In this document: piece by piece, positions 34,479-43,872 of the stretch | Position numbering within the stretch: the first letter of the stretch is position 1 | How the letters are laid out: the number at the start of each line of letters is the position of its first letter | Assembly: GCF_000381025.1 (NCBI RefSeq) | Contig: NZ_KB905824.1 | Span: forward strand, 62,001-126,000 | DNA length: 64,000 nt | Direction of reading: 5' to 3' | Source: Streptomyces sulphureus DSM 40104 | GTDB taxonomy: Bacteria; Actinomycetota; Actinomycetes; Streptomycetales; Streptomycetaceae | Made by a program: the position numbers and the translations under genes | Notes under the pieces: generated by a model | What the model was told of the DNA's origin: nothing | The model's input: the letters and a program-made list of their open reading frames with translations, nothing else | Databases searched by the model: none

Positions 34479-36059
34479 ATGAGTGCATCCGACAAGCCGC
34501 AGGACACGGACCCCGGTGAGCCCCCGACCGGAGCCGCCGGCGCCGGACGGGCCCCGGCGGAGGCCGTCACCGTGCGGGCGACGGCCGGGGAGACGGGCAA
34601 CATGCTTGCGCCCGGAGCCGGTTCGCGCCCGCCCGTCGAGCCGGAGCCCGCCGGCTCGGTGCTGCGTCCGCCGTACCGGGCGCTGAGCCTCGGCATCGTC
34701 TCCGTCGTCCTGCTCGTCGCCTTCGAGGCGACGGCGGTCGGTACGGCCATGCCCGTCGCGGCGCAGGAGCTCGACGGGGTGCCGCTCTACGCCTACGCCT
34801 TCTCCGCGTTCTTCACCACCTCGCTCGTCGGCATGGTCGTCTCGGGGCAGTGGTGCGACCGGCGGGGGCCGCTGGCCCCGCTGGGCACCGGCATCGTCGC
34901 CTTCGCCGCCGGGCTGCTGCTGGCGGGGACGGCCGGGTCGATGTGGACGCTCGTCTTCGCGCGCGCCGTGCAGGGGATCGGTGGCGGCCTGGTGATCGTC
35001 GCGCTCTACGTCGTGGTCTCGCGCGCCTATCCCGAGGCGTTGCGCCCGAAGATCCTCGCCGCCTTCTCCGCCGCCTGGGTCCTGCCCTCGGCCGTCGGCC
35101 CGCTCATCGCGGGCACGGTCACCGAACACCTCGGCTGGCGCTGGGTGTTCCTCGGCATCCCCGCACTGGTGCTGCTGCCGCTCGCGGCGATGCTGCCCCC
35201 GCTGCGTCGCGCCGCCTCGGGCCCGCCGGAGGGCGCGGAGGCACCGGGCCCCTGGGACGTGCGGAGGACGAGGCTCGCGCTGGGGGTCGCCGCGGGAGCG
35301 GGCCTGTTGCAGTACGCGGGGCAGGAGTTGCGCTGGTTCTCGCTGGTGCCCGCGGTCGTCGGCGCCGGGCTGCTGGTGCCGGCCGCGCTGGCGCTGCTGC
35401 CGCGCGGAACCTACCGCGCCGCGCGCGGGCTGCCCGCCGTCATCCTGCTCCGCGGGGTCGCGGCGAGTGCGTACGTGGTGGCCGAGAGCTTCGTCCCGCT
35501 GATGCTCGTCACCCAGCGGGGGCTCTCCGTGACGCTCGCCGGGCTCACCCTCGCCGCCGGCGGGGCGGCCTGGGCGCTCGGCTCCTACCTCCAGGCGCGG
35601 TCCCGACTGGAGCCGTACCGGGCGCAGTTGGTGCGGCTGGGCATGGTGTTCGTCGCGCTCTCCATCGTCTACGTGCCGCTGGTGCTCGTCGAGTCGGTGC
35701 CGGTGTGGACGCTCGCGCTGACGATGGCGCTCGGCTGCTTCGGCATGGGCCTCGTCATCTCCTCGATGAGCGTGCTGCTCCTGCGGCTCTCCCCGCCGGC
35801 GGAGGCGGGACGCAACTCCTCGGCCCTCCAGGTCTCCGACAGCCTCAGCACCGTCGTCCTCCTCGCCTGCACCGGCGCCGTCTTCGCCGCGCTCGGCGGC
35901 GGCACGACGGGCGCCGCGCACACGGGCGCGACGGCGGAACAGGCGGCGGGCGGCGGCGCCTTCGTCGGCGTCTACGCGGTGGCGGCGGCGGTCGCGGTGC
36001 TGGGGGTGGCGGTCGCGGGACGGGTGCTGGGGAGCACGCCCGCCCAGAAGAGCCCGTGA
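34479..36059 (+). CDS. MFS transporter (drug/proton antiporter-like)
   Basis: The 526-residue protein has a cytosolic N-terminus of about 65 residues, then 12-14 membrane segments. MFS motif A is seen as GQWCDRRGPL, and FARAVQGIGGGLVIVALYVV matches the motif-C-like region of exporters. AAFSAAWVLPSAVGPLIAGT is typical of DHA-type proteins. The substrate is unknown. ATG at 34479 is used; an open frame extends upstream through the terminator and is not real. The next gene is a LysR regulator, 42 bases away in the same direction, but that gene probably serves the sulfur module. Confidence 0.85.
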   Translation: MSASDKPQDTDPGEPPTGAAGAGRAPAEAVTVRATAGETGNMLAPGAGSRPPVEPEPAGSVLRPPYRALSLGIVSVVLLVAFEATAVGTAMPVAAQELDGVPLYAYAFSAFFTTSLVGMVVSGQWCDRRGPLAPLGTGIVAFAAGLLLAGTAGSMWTLVFARAVQGIGGGLVIVALYVVVSRAYPEALRPKILAAFSAAWVLPSAVGPLIAGTVTEHLGWRWVFLGIPALVLLPLAAMLPPLRRAASGPPEGAEAPGPWDVRRTRLALGVAAGAGLLQYAGQELRWFSLVPAVVGAGLLVPAALALLPRGTYRAARGLPAVILLRGVAASAYVVAESFVPLMLVTQRGLSVTLAGLTLAAGGAAWALGSYLQARSRLEPYRAQLVRLGMVFVALSIVYVPLVLVESVPVWTLALTMALGCFGMGLVISSMSVLLLRLSPPAEAGRNSSALQVSDSLSTVVLLACTGAVFAALGGGTTGAAHTGATAEQAAGGGAFVGVYAVAAAVAVLGVAVAGRVLGSTPAQKSP

Positions 36060-36084
36060 CCGTCCGGTGCCCGCACCCCAAAAT

Positions 36085-36094
36085 CCGCTTATGG
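36085..36094 (-). promoter_or_regulatory. LysR-site candidate upstream of lysR
   Basis: CCGCTTATGG on the plus strand reads CCATAAGCGG on the minus strand. It matches CCATAAGCAG upstream of the cysteine dioxygenase gene at nine of ten bases. Confidence 0.35.
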
Positions 36095-36101
36095 TTCCGG
36101 C

Positions 36102-37007
36102 ATGTTCGACTCCCGGCACATCCGCACCTTCCACGAGGTGGTCCGCACCGGCTCCTACTCGGCGGCGGCGCGTGAACTCGGCTACACCCAGCCGGCGATC
36201 ACCCAGCAGATGAAGGCGCTGGAGCGCTCCGTCGGGACACCGCTCTTCGTCCGCGCCGGCCGGCGGATGCGGCTCACCGAGGCGGGCGAGACGCTGGCGA
36301 GGCACGCCGGGGTGATCCTGGACAGCATCGCCGCCGCGCACCGTCAGATGTCGGCGCTCACCGGCCTGCGCTCCGGACGGGTGCGGGTGTGCGCCTTCCC
36401 GAGCGCCGCGGCGACGCTGGTGCCGGAGACGCTGGCGGCGCTCGCCGTCGAACACCCGGGCGTCCGCGTCGAACTCCAGGAGGGGGAGCCGCCGGAGACG
36501 CTGGAGAAGGTGGTGCGCGGCGAGTGCGACGTCACGCTCGCCTTCACCTACCCCGGGCTGCGCGAACAGGTCCCCGACGAGCTGGTGGAGATACCGCTCA
36601 TGGAGGACCAGTTGACGGTCCTGATGCCGGCGGGGCACCCGATGGCGCGACGCCGCGCGGTGCGGCTCGCCGAGCTCTCGGAGGAGCGGTGGATCGCCGG
36701 CTGTCCGCGGTGCCGCGCCAACTTCCTCCACGAGTGCGCCGAGTTGGGCTTCGCGCCCGACATCGCCTTCACCACCGACGACAACCTGGTGATACAGAGC
36801 CTCGTCGCGGAGGGCCTCGGCGTCGCGATGATGCCGGGACTCGTCCTCGACTTCCTCGCCCACCGCAAGGTGACGGGCCGCGCCCTCGACCCCGCCTCGC
36901 GGCGGCGGGTGTGTGCGTACGTGCTGCGGGAGCACCTGGAGATCCCCGCGACGGCGCAGGTACTCGACGGCCTGCGGACGGCCGCCACCAACCGCGTGGG
37001 GTGCTGA
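36102..37007 (+). CDS. LysR-family transcriptional regulator
   Basis: The 301-residue protein has an N-terminal winged helix (FHEVVRTGSYSAAARELGYT, QPAITQQMKALERSVG) and a periplasmic-binding-like effector domain (about 92-295). A CPRC pair near residue 204 could sense redox state. It precedes genes for cysteine dioxygenase and a YeiH-type exporter, so a CysB/YeiE-like role in sulfur balance is inferred. Its start lies 42 bases beyond the MFS gene. Confidence 0.88.
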   Translation: MFDSRHIRTFHEVVRTGSYSAAARELGYTQPAITQQMKALERSVGTPLFVRAGRRMRLTEAGETLARHAGVILDSIAAAHRQMSALTGLRSGRVRVCAFPSAAATLVPETLAALAVEHPGVRVELQEGEPPETLEKVVRGECDVTLAFTYPGLREQVPDELVEIPLMEDQLTVLMPAGHPMARRRAVRLAELSEERWIAGCPRCRANFLHECAELGFAPDIAFTTDDNLVIQSLVAEGLGVAMMPGLVLDFLAHRKVTGRALDPASRRRVCAYVLREHLEIPATAQVLDGLRTAATNRVGC

Positions 37008-37014
37008 GGTCCGC

Positions 37015-37024
37015 CCATAAGCAG
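37015..37024 (+). promoter_or_regulatory. LysR-site candidate upstream of the cysteine dioxygenase gene
   Basis: CCATAAGCAG, 65 bases before the ATG at 37089, repeats the motif found in inverted orientation upstream of lysR. Confidence 0.35.
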
Positions 37025-37088
37025 AAGTGAAGTACGGGCGAAGGGACCGTCGTTGGACGCGCCCGCACGGCCTCGGCACGCTGCCGGC

Positions 37089-37700
37089 ATGGTCTCCCCG
37101 AGCCGCACACTCGAAGCAGCGCACTCACCGGGCGGCGCGACGACGCCGCGCTCGGCCGCCCTCGTCGACGAGGTACGCGCGGTCGTCGGGCGCGGGCTGC
37201 CGCCGGACGCCACGGCACACCTCGTCGGCGAGGCGCTCGCGCCGCACCTGGGCGCCGACGACCTTCTCACGCCCGAGCAGCACGAGGGCGATCCGCACCG
37301 CTACCGCCAGCACCTCCTCCACGCCGAGCCGGACGGGAGCTTCTCCGTCGTCGCGCTGGTGTGGCTGCCGGGCCAGTCGACGTCGATCCACGACCACGTC
37401 GCTTGGTGCGTCACCGGCGTGCACCACGGCGAGGAGCACGAGCGTCGCTACCGGTTGCGGCCCGCCGAATCCGCGGCGGCGCAGGCGCGGTTGGTGCCGA
37501 CGCAGGACGTGGTGAGCCCGACCGGCACCGTAGCTGGGTTCGCGCCACCCGGCGACATACACCGGGTGTGGAACGGCGGCACCGGGACGGCGATCTCCCT
37601 GCACCTCTATGGCGCCGACGTCTCCCGCCTCGGCAGCAGCGTCCGCCGCGTCTACGAACTCCCCGAGGCCCACGAGGGGCAGCCGAAGGCCGGGGCCTGA
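37089..37700 (+). CDS. cysteine dioxygenase family protein
   Basis: The 203-residue cupin has the cysteine dioxygenase iron site: STSIHDHVAWCVTGVHHGEE supplies His101 and His103, and PPGDIHRVWN supplies His158. Such enzymes oxidise cysteine to cysteine sulfinate, which is later degraded to sulfite and sulfate. ATG at 37089 is chosen as the closest family-like start; the ribosome site is weak. The stop overlaps the next start as TGATG, so translation of the exporter is coupled. Confidence 0.9.
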   Translation: MVSPSRTLEAAHSPGGATTPRSAALVDEVRAVVGRGLPPDATAHLVGEALAPHLGADDLLTPEQHEGDPHRYRQHLLHAEPDGSFSVVALVWLPGQSTSIHDHVAWCVTGVHHGEEHERRYRLRPAESAAAQARLVPTQDVVSPTGTVAGFAPPGDIHRVWNGGTGTAISLHLYGADVSRLGSSVRRVYELPEAHEGQPKAGA

Positions 37701-38782
37701 TGGCCCTGCTCGGCGAACGGGCGGCCCGGCGGACGGGCGCCGAGCCGCCCGCACGGGACGCGCCGCGCGTCCCCTCCCGCCTGCCGGGGCTCGCCCTCAC
37801 GGCCGTCGGCACCGCGCTCGCCTTCGCGCTGCACCTCGTGCTGCCGGCGCTTCCCGCGCTCACGGCCGCGCTCGTCCTCGGCGTCCTCGCCGCCCATCTG
37901 CCGGGCGCGCGCACGCTGGTGCACGGCCTCGCCGGGCCGGGCCTGACGTTCGCGGGCAAGCGCCTGATGCGGCTCGGCATCGTGCTCCTCGGTCTCAAGC
38001 TCAGCCTCTCCGACGTCCTCGGGCTCGGCTGGGCGACCGCCTGCATGGTCGTCGCCGTCGTGGCCGTGACGTTCTTCGGGACACTGTGGCTGGGGCGGCT
38101 GCTGCGCCTGCCGCGCGACCAACCGCTCCTCGTCGCCACCGGGTACGCGATCTGCGGCGCCTCGGCGATCGGCGCCGTGAGCGAGGTGCGCCGCAGCAGG
38201 GGCCCGGAGGCCGCGCGGGACACGGCCACCTCCATCGCACTGGTGACGCTCTGCGGCACCCTCGCCATCGCCGTACTTCCGCTGCTCCAGGGCCCGTTGG
38301 GGCTCGACGACGCCGAGTTCGGGCGCTGGGTCGGCGCGGGCGTGCACGACGTCGGGCAGGTCGTCGCCACCGCGCAGACGGCCGGGCCCGACGCGCTCGG
38401 GCAGGCGGTGCTGGTGAAGCTGGTCCGGGTGCTGATGCTCGCGCCGCTCGTCGCCGCCGTCGCCTTCGGTGTCCGCGCCCGCGTGCGCGCCGGGCGCGAG
38501 GTGCCGGCGGGGAGCGGGAAGCGTCCGCCGCTCGTACCGCTCTTCGTCGCCGGGTTCGCGGCGGCCGCCGCCGTCCGCACCACGGGGCTGCTTCCCGACG
38601 GGACGCTGGAGGCGGCGGGCACCGTGCAGGAAGTCGTCCTCGCCGCGGCGCTGTTCGGCCTCGGCAGCGCCGTCCACCTCCCGACGCTGGCGCGCACGGG
38701 GGTGCGCGTCGCCGCACTCGGCCTCGGCGCCTGGGTGGTGATCGGTGGGGTGTCGTACGCCGGGGTGGTACTCACCGGGTAG
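37700..38782 (+). CDS. YeiH/UPF0324-family putative sulfate exporter
   Basis: The 360-residue protein has nine to eleven membrane segments. UPF0324 hallmarks are present: RLMRLGIVLLGLKLSLSDVL, ATGYAICGASAIGAVSEV and VGAGVHDVGQVVATAQTAG. The family is linked to sulfite/sulfate handling and in enterobacteria lies near the LysR gene yeiE. Here it is translationally coupled to cysteine dioxygenase, which suggests that it exports the oxidised sulfur produced by cysteine breakdown. Confidence 0.88.
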   Translation: MALLGERAARRTGAEPPARDAPRVPSRLPGLALTAVGTALAFALHLVLPALPALTAALVLGVLAAHLPGARTLVHGLAGPGLTFAGKRLMRLGIVLLGLKLSLSDVLGLGWATACMVVAVVAVTFFGTLWLGRLLRLPRDQPLLVATGYAICGASAIGAVSEVRRSRGPEAARDTATSIALVTLCGTLAIAVLPLLQGPLGLDDAEFGRWVGAGVHDVGQVVATAQTAGPDALGQAVLVKLVRVLMLAPLVAAVAFGVRARVRAGREVPAGSGKRPPLVPLFVAGFAAAAAVRTTGLLPDGTLEAAGTVQEVVLAAALFGLGSAVHLPTLARTGVRVAALGLGAWVVIGGVSYAGVVLTG

Positions 38783-39021
38783 CGCATGCGGGCTGGTCAC
38801 GGCGGCCCGTCGTCCGGGAGTGGCACACGTCGCCGAGGAGGGCGGCGGAGGCGCCCGAGCCGCGGCGCGCGTCCGGGGGCGAGCGCTTCCGGGCACGACG
38901 GCGAACCAGGGGGAGCGGACTCCCCCGCGGCCTCCGCCCGGCGGCGCGGGTAGGCTGTCGCGGTCGCCCGGTGCAGCGGCGCCGAGCGATGCGACTGCGA
39001 CCAGCGACCCGTACGGAGACC

Positions 39022-40809
39022 GTGACTACCTCCCCCGCAACCACCAACCTCCCGCCCGCCTTTCCCGGGCGGGCGCCGTGGGGTACCGCAGGCAAGCTGC
39101 GCGCCTGGCAGCAGACCGCGATGGACGCGTACCTGGAGCGGCAGCCGCGCGACTTCCTCGCCGTCGCGACGCCGGGCGCCGGCAAGACGACCTTCGCGCT
39201 CAGCCTCGCCTCCTGGCTCCTCCATCACCACCACGTCCAGCAGGTGACGGTGGTGGCGCCGACCGAGCATCTGAAGAAGCAGTGGGCCGAGGCCGCGGCG
39301 CGGGTCGGCATCAAGCTCGATCCGGAGTACAGCGCGGGCCCGTTGAGCAAGGAGTACCACGGCGTCGCCGTCACCTACGCCGGCGTCGGCGTCCGCCCGA
39401 TGCTCCACCGCAACCGCGTCGAGCAGCGCAAGACCCTCGTGATCCTCGACGAGATCCACCACGCGGGCGACAGCCGCTCCTGGGGCGAGGCGTGCCTGGA
39501 GGCGTTCGAGCCGGCCACCCGCCGACTCGCCCTCACCGGCACGCCGTTCCGCTCCGACACCAACCCGATCCCGTTCGTCGAGTACGCCGAGGACAGAGAG
39601 GGCCTGCGCCGCTCCGTCGCCGACTACACCTACGGCTACGGAGACGCGCTCACCGACGGCGTCGTCCGTCCGGTGATCTTCCTCTCCTACAGCGGCAGCA
39701 TGCGCTGGCGTACGAAGGCCGGCGACGAGGTCGAGGCGCGCCTCGGCGAGCCCATGACCAAGGACGCCACCTCGCAGGCGTGGCGGACGGCGCTCGACCC
39801 GCGAGGCGAGTGGATGCCCTCGGTGCTCAGCGCCGCCGACCGCCGCCTGAGCGAGGTCCGCCGCGCCGTCCCCGACGCCGGTGGCCTGGTGATCGCGAGC
39901 GACCAGGACTCGGCCCGCGCCTACGCCAAGCTGCTCCGCGAGGCGAGCGGCGAGAAGCCGGTCGTCGTCCTCTCCGACGACGCCGGCAGCTCCGACCGGA
40001 TCGAGGAGTTCCGGCACTCGAACGACCGTTGGATGGTCGCCGTCCGCATGGTCTCCGAGGGCGTCGACGTGCCGCGCCTTTCCGTCGGCGTCTACGCCAC
40101 CACCGTCTCGACACCCCTCTTCTTCGCTCAGGCCGTCGGCAGGTTCGTCCGCTCCAGGCGGCGCGGCGAGACGGCCTCGGTCTTCCTGCCGACGGTCCCG
40201 ACGCTGCTGAGCTTCGCGCACGAGATGGAGGAGGAGCGTGACCACGTCCTCGACAAGCCGGCGAAGGACGGCGGCGACGACCCGTACGAGGAGGAGGCCG
40301 ACCTCCTGAAGGAGGCGGAGGAGGAGAAGGACGAGGACACCGGCGAGCAGGACCAACTCTCCTTCGAGGCACTGGAGTCGGACGCGGTCTTCGACCGGGT
40401 GACCTACGACGGCGCCGAGTTCGGCATGCAGGCGCACCCGGGCAGCGAGGAGGAGCAGGACTACCTCGGCATCCCCGGACTCCTCGAACCCGACCAGGTG
40501 CAGCTCCTCCTCCAGCGCCGCCAGGCCCGGCAGATCTCGCACAGCAGGAAGAAGCCCGACGACGAGGCCGACCTGCTGGAGATGCCGGCCGAGCGGCGGC
40601 CCGTCGTCACGCACAAGGAGCTGCTGGAGAAGCGGAAGCAGCTCAACACGCTCGTCGGCGCCTACTCCCACCAGAGCGGCAAGCCGCACGGCGTCGTCCA
40701 CACCGAGCTCCGCCGCGCCTGCGGCGGTCCCGCGACGGCCGAGGCGACGGCGGGCCAGATCGATCAGCGGATACAGAAGGTCAAGGAGTGGGCGACGCGC
40801 ATGCGTTGA
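39022..40809 (+). CDS. DEAD/DEAH-box (superfamily 2) helicase
   Basis: The 595-residue protein has SF2 motifs: LRAWQQTAMDAYLERQPRDF (Q-like), ATPGAGKTTFALSLASWLL (motif I), VILDEIHHAGDSRSWGEA (motif II, DEIH), LALTGTPFRS (motif III), VRMVSEGVDVPRL (motif V) and FAQAVGRFVRSRR (motif VI). A Glu/Asp-rich linker of about 40 residues follows near residue 415. The C-terminal 150 residues are specific to actinobacteria. GTG at 39022 with CGGAG upstream is chosen; ATG at 38989 is an alternative. The cellular role is unknown. Confidence 0.88.
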   Translation: MTTSPATTNLPPAFPGRAPWGTAGKLRAWQQTAMDAYLERQPRDFLAVATPGAGKTTFALSLASWLLHHHHVQQVTVVAPTEHLKKQWAEAAARVGIKLDPEYSAGPLSKEYHGVAVTYAGVGVRPMLHRNRVEQRKTLVILDEIHHAGDSRSWGEACLEAFEPATRRLALTGTPFRSDTNPIPFVEYAEDREGLRRSVADYTYGYGDALTDGVVRPVIFLSYSGSMRWRTKAGDEVEARLGEPMTKDATSQAWRTALDPRGEWMPSVLSAADRRLSEVRRAVPDAGGLVIASDQDSARAYAKLLREASGEKPVVVLSDDAGSSDRIEEFRHSNDRWMVAVRMVSEGVDVPRLSVGVYATTVSTPLFFAQAVGRFVRSRRRGETASVFLPTVPTLLSFAHEMEEERDHVLDKPAKDGGDDPYEEEADLLKEAEEEKDEDTGEQDQLSFEALESDAVFDRVTYDGAEFGMQAHPGSEEEQDYLGIPGLLEPDQVQLLLQRRQARQISHSRKKPDDEADLLEMPAERRPVVTHKELLEKRKQLNTLVGAYSHQSGKPHGVVHTELRRACGGPATAEATAGQIDQRIQKVKEWATRMR

Positions 40810-41327
40810 GCCCGCGTGCTGACCAGGGAGGCGGCCCCGCCCGTCGGACGGCAGGCCCGCGACGCGTCGAGCGCCTGCACCCCGGCCCGGCGATGCCCTG
40901 CGTGTCCCGGGCGGCGGAGGGTGCGGCGACCGCACGGGCTACCGCAGCGCCTCGATATTCCCTGCAACAGCCGTTCTGCACAGGTAAGTTGAGTCCGCGT
41001 ACGGGCCGCAAGCCAGGCGACTCCGCACGCTCCGCACGGGCCCCTGAGCAATTCCTGCCGTGTTTCGGGAGAGTTTCTGCCCGGATACTGGACAGGCCCT
41101 TCCGGAGGGCGGTGCGTGTCGATAGGTTTTCGCGTCACACACACGCCCCGTGGCAACGCCGCCGCGGAGCGCAACCGGTGGCGACCGTACGCAGCCCCGA
41201 GTCCCTACCGCCGCGACCGGCCGACGCCTGCGCCGGCGCTCGGGGCACCACCCGGGCCGGCGGCCTGCGACCGGTGCCAGGGGCGCCGCGACCACGGCCG
41301 CCGCAACTCACCCGAGGAGGGCGCTTC
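40810..41327. other. gene-free region before the iclR gene
   Basis: About 520 bases with only unsupported open frames. An AT-richer patch at 40955-41000 and another at 41055-41125 may carry promoters for the iclR gene. No terminator, repeat or RNA gene is recognised. Confidence 0.45.
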
Positions 41328-41972
41328 GTGACCGCGGAGACCTCTCAGACACTCGACAGGGGACTGCGCGTCCTCAAACTCCTCGCCGACACCGACCACG
41401 GCCTCACCGTCACCGAACTCTCCGGCAAACTCGGCGTCAACCGGACCGTCGTCTACCGCCTCCTTGCCACCCTCGAACAACACGCCCTGGTCCGGCGCGA
41501 CCTCGGCGGCAGGGCCCGCGTCGGCCTCGGCGTGCTGCGGCTCGGACGGCAGGTGCACCCGCTCGTGCGCGAGGCGGCACTGCCCGCGCTCCGCGAGCTC
41601 GCCGAGGACGTCGGCGCCACGGCGCACCTCACCCTCGTCGACGGCACCGAGGCGCTCGCCGTCGCCGTCGTCGAGCCGAGCTGGACGGACTACCACGTCG
41701 CCTACCGCACCGGCTTCCGGCACCCGCTCGAGCGCGGCGCCGCGGGCCGGGCGATCCTCGCGGGACGCGGCCTCCGTGACGGCCCCGACCGCCAATTCGT
41801 CCTCACCCACGGAGAGTTGGAGGCCGGCGCGAGCGGCGCCGCGGCACCCGTGCTCGGGGTCGGCGGGATCGAGGGGAGCGTCGGGGTGGTGATGCTCTCC
41901 GAGGCGGTGAGCGAGGAGATAGGGGAGCGCGTGGTGCGCGCGGCGAAGGACGTGGCCGAGGCGCTGCGGTAG
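41328..41972 (+). CDS. IclR-family transcriptional regulator
   Basis: The 214-residue protein has an IclR-type winged helix (TLDRGLRVLKLLADTDHGLT, ELSGKLGVNRTVVYRLLATL) and a shortened effector domain ending in VGVVMLSEAVSEEIGERVV. Usual length is 240-260, so the effector domain is trimmed, mainly before ASGAAAPVLG. GTG at 41328 has GAGGAGG seven bases upstream, a near-ideal site. The nearest possible target is the Lon-like gene 53 bases downstream. Confidence 0.88.
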   Translation: MTAETSQTLDRGLRVLKLLADTDHGLTVTELSGKLGVNRTVVYRLLATLEQHALVRRDLGGRARVGLGVLRLGRQVHPLVREAALPALRELAEDVGATAHLTLVDGTEALAVAVVEPSWTDYHVAYRTGFRHPLERGAAGRAILAGRGLRDGPDRQFVLTHGELEAGASGAAAPVLGVGGIEGSVGVVMLSEAVSEEIGERVVRAAKDVAEALR

Positions 41973-42025
41973 GGCGGCGCGCCCCGCGGTCGGGCGGCCG
42001 GCGGCGGATCGTCTAGATTGCCGGG

Positions 42026-42850
42026 GTGACCGAGAAGCAGCCCCGCAGCCTCCGCAACCTCGACCGCCGCACCCGCCTCGTCCTCTCCTTCCTCCCCGCA
42101 CTCGCCCTGCTGCTCGCCGCCGTCCTCGCGCCGCTGCCGTTCGCGGTGGCGCAGCCCGGCATCACCGCCGATGTCCTCGGCGAGGAGAAGGGCAAGTCGG
42201 TGATCAGCGTCCCGCGCGACGAGGAGTCCGGTGAACAGGCGGCCGACGAGCAGGGCCGGTTGCTGCTGACCACGATCGCGGCGACGGCGCCCGAGGCGAG
42301 CGTGCGCATCGGCGACGTCGCGAGCGGGTGGTTCGACAGCAGGCGCGCGGTGATGCCGCGCGCCGCCGTCTACCCCGAGGGCGAGAGCGTCGAGGAGATC
42401 GAGGAGCACAACGCGAGCGAGATGAAGGACTCCCAGGACGCGGCGGTCGACGCGGCCCTGCGCCAGCTCGGCCGCGCCCCCGGCTCCGTCGACGTCACGC
42501 TGCGCCTCGCCGACGTCGGCGGGCCCAGCGCGGGACTGCTCTTCTCGCTCGGGATCATCGACAAGCTGGAGGGGGACGGCGCGGGAGGCAACCTCACCGG
42601 CGGACGTACCGTCGCGGGCACGGGCACCATCGACGGCCGGGGCAAGGTCGGCGCGGTCGGCGGCGTCCCGCTGAAGACGCAGGCCGCGAAGCGCGACGGT
42701 GCGAGCGTCTTCCTCGTCCCCAAGGCCGAGTGCCAGGAAGCCAGGGCCGAACTCCCGGACGGGCTGCGGCTGGTGCCGGTCGCCACGCTCGACGGAGCGC
42801 TGGACGCGCTGTCGAAGCTGCGCAAGGGCGAGAACATGCCGACGTGCTGA
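42026..42850 (+). CDS. membrane-anchored Lon-type (S16) protease, PDZ-less YlbL-like
   Basis: The 274-residue protein has one N-terminal membrane segment (about 18-42), an extracytoplasmic region and a C-terminal Lon proteolytic domain. The Ser-Lys dyad is Ser168 (DVGGPSAGLLFSLGI) and Lys217 (GGVPLKTQAAKR). Related YlbL proteins carry a PDZ domain between the N-terminal region and the Lon domain; here ALRQLGRAP runs straight into VDVTLRLADVGG, so PDZ is absent. TAGATT at 42013-42018 ends seven bases before GTG at 42026, which suggests a leaderless mRNA. Confidence 0.88.
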   Translation: MTEKQPRSLRNLDRRTRLVLSFLPALALLLAAVLAPLPFAVAQPGITADVLGEEKGKSVISVPRDEESGEQAADEQGRLLLTTIAATAPEASVRIGDVASGWFDSRRAVMPRAAVYPEGESVEEIEEHNASEMKDSQDAAVDAALRQLGRAPGSVDVTLRLADVGGPSAGLLFSLGIIDKLEGDGAGGNLTGGRTVAGTGTIDGRGKVGAVGGVPLKTQAAKRDGASVFLVPKAECQEARAELPDGLRLVPVATLDGALDALSKLRKGENMPTC

Positions 42851-42934
42851 ACTCCGGGGCCGCCGGGGTGGGGGAGCAGCGCGCCCTGACGTTGCGGCTC
42901 GTGCGGGTTCCTGTCGGGGGTCCGGGCGCGCGCT

Positions 42935-43810
42935 TCACACCGTCGAGCCCACGGTGGTGAGGAACCCGCGCATGTACCCGGCCACGGTGTCCAGGTGGCT
43001 TTCGAGCAGGAAGTGCCCGCCCCCGGGTACGAGACGGATCTCCGCGTCCGGCAGGTCCCTTGCGAAGGCGCGTGCTCCGTCCGGCCCGAAGATCTCGTCG
43101 TTGGCTCCCCAGACCGCGAGGAGCGGGACCTGGCGTTCCCGGAAGTAGGCGTGGAGCCGGGGGTAGAGGGATCGGTTGCTCGCGTAGTCGCGGAGCAGGG
43201 AGAGCTGCACGAGGTCGTTGCCGGGCCGGTTGACCTCGCGGTGGTCGACGGCCCAGGTGTCGGGGTCGACGAGCTCGGGCCGGTCCACTCCGTGGAGGTA
43301 CTGCCACCGGATGGCGTCGAGCGAGAGGGCCGCGCGGACGGGGGGTTCGGTTTCGGGACCCGGGTTCTCGGAGTACGCCCACACGGGGTCCCAGAACTCC
43401 GGTACGAAGCCGTCCTCGTAGGCGTTGCCGTTCTGCGTGACGATCGCGGTGACGGCTTCGGGGGAGCGCAGGGCCAGCCGCCAGCCGATGGGGGCGCCGT
43501 AGTCCTGGACGTACAACGCGTAGCGGGCGGCGTCGAGTTGGGCGAGAAGCTCCTCGGTGATGTCGGCCAGCGAGTCGAAGGTGTAGGGGAAGGCTTCCGC
43601 GGGCGGGGCGTCGGAGTTCCCGAAGCCGAGGTGGTCCGGGGCGATGACGCGGAAGCGGTCGGCCAGCGCCGGGACGAGACGGCGGAACATGCGGGAGCTG
43701 GAGGGGAATCCGTGCAGGAGCACGAGCGCGGGCGCTTCTCCGGCCCCTGCCTCGCGGTAGAAGACGCGGTGTCCCTGCACCGTCGCGTAGCGGTGGCGCA
43801 CCTCAACCAT
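42935..43810 (-). CDS. alpha/beta hydrolase (haloalkane dehalogenase-like)
   Basis: The 291-residue hydrolase has an oxyanion-loop motif LVLLHGFPSSSRMFRRL and DHLGFGNSD. The nucleophile is Asp103 in YVQDYGAPIGWRLA, and a late His lies in VPGGGHFLLESH. An Asp nucleophile points to the dehalogenase/epoxide-hydrolase branch. It is divergent from the CGNR regulator gene across a 107-base region holding a palindrome, so it is the likely target of that regulator. Confidence 0.88.
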   Translation of the reverse strand: MVEVRHRYATVQGHRVFYREAGAGEAPALVLLHGFPSSSRMFRRLVPALADRFRVIAPDHLGFGNSDAPPAEAFPYTFDSLADITEELLAQLDAARYALYVQDYGAPIGWRLALRSPEAVTAIVTQNGNAYEDGFVPEFWDPVWAYSENPGPETEPPVRAALSLDAIRWQYLHGVDRPELVDPDTWAVDHREVNRPGNDLVQLSLLRDYASNRSLYPRLHAYFRERQVPLLAVWGANDEIFGPDGARAFARDLPDAEIRLVPGGGHFLLESHLDTVAGYMRGFLTTVGSTV

Positions 43811-43872
43811 GGCTAACCCCTTCAGATCTGTGGGCAGGTTATCCCTCGGTGGCCAGTAGACCGTCCTGGGGG

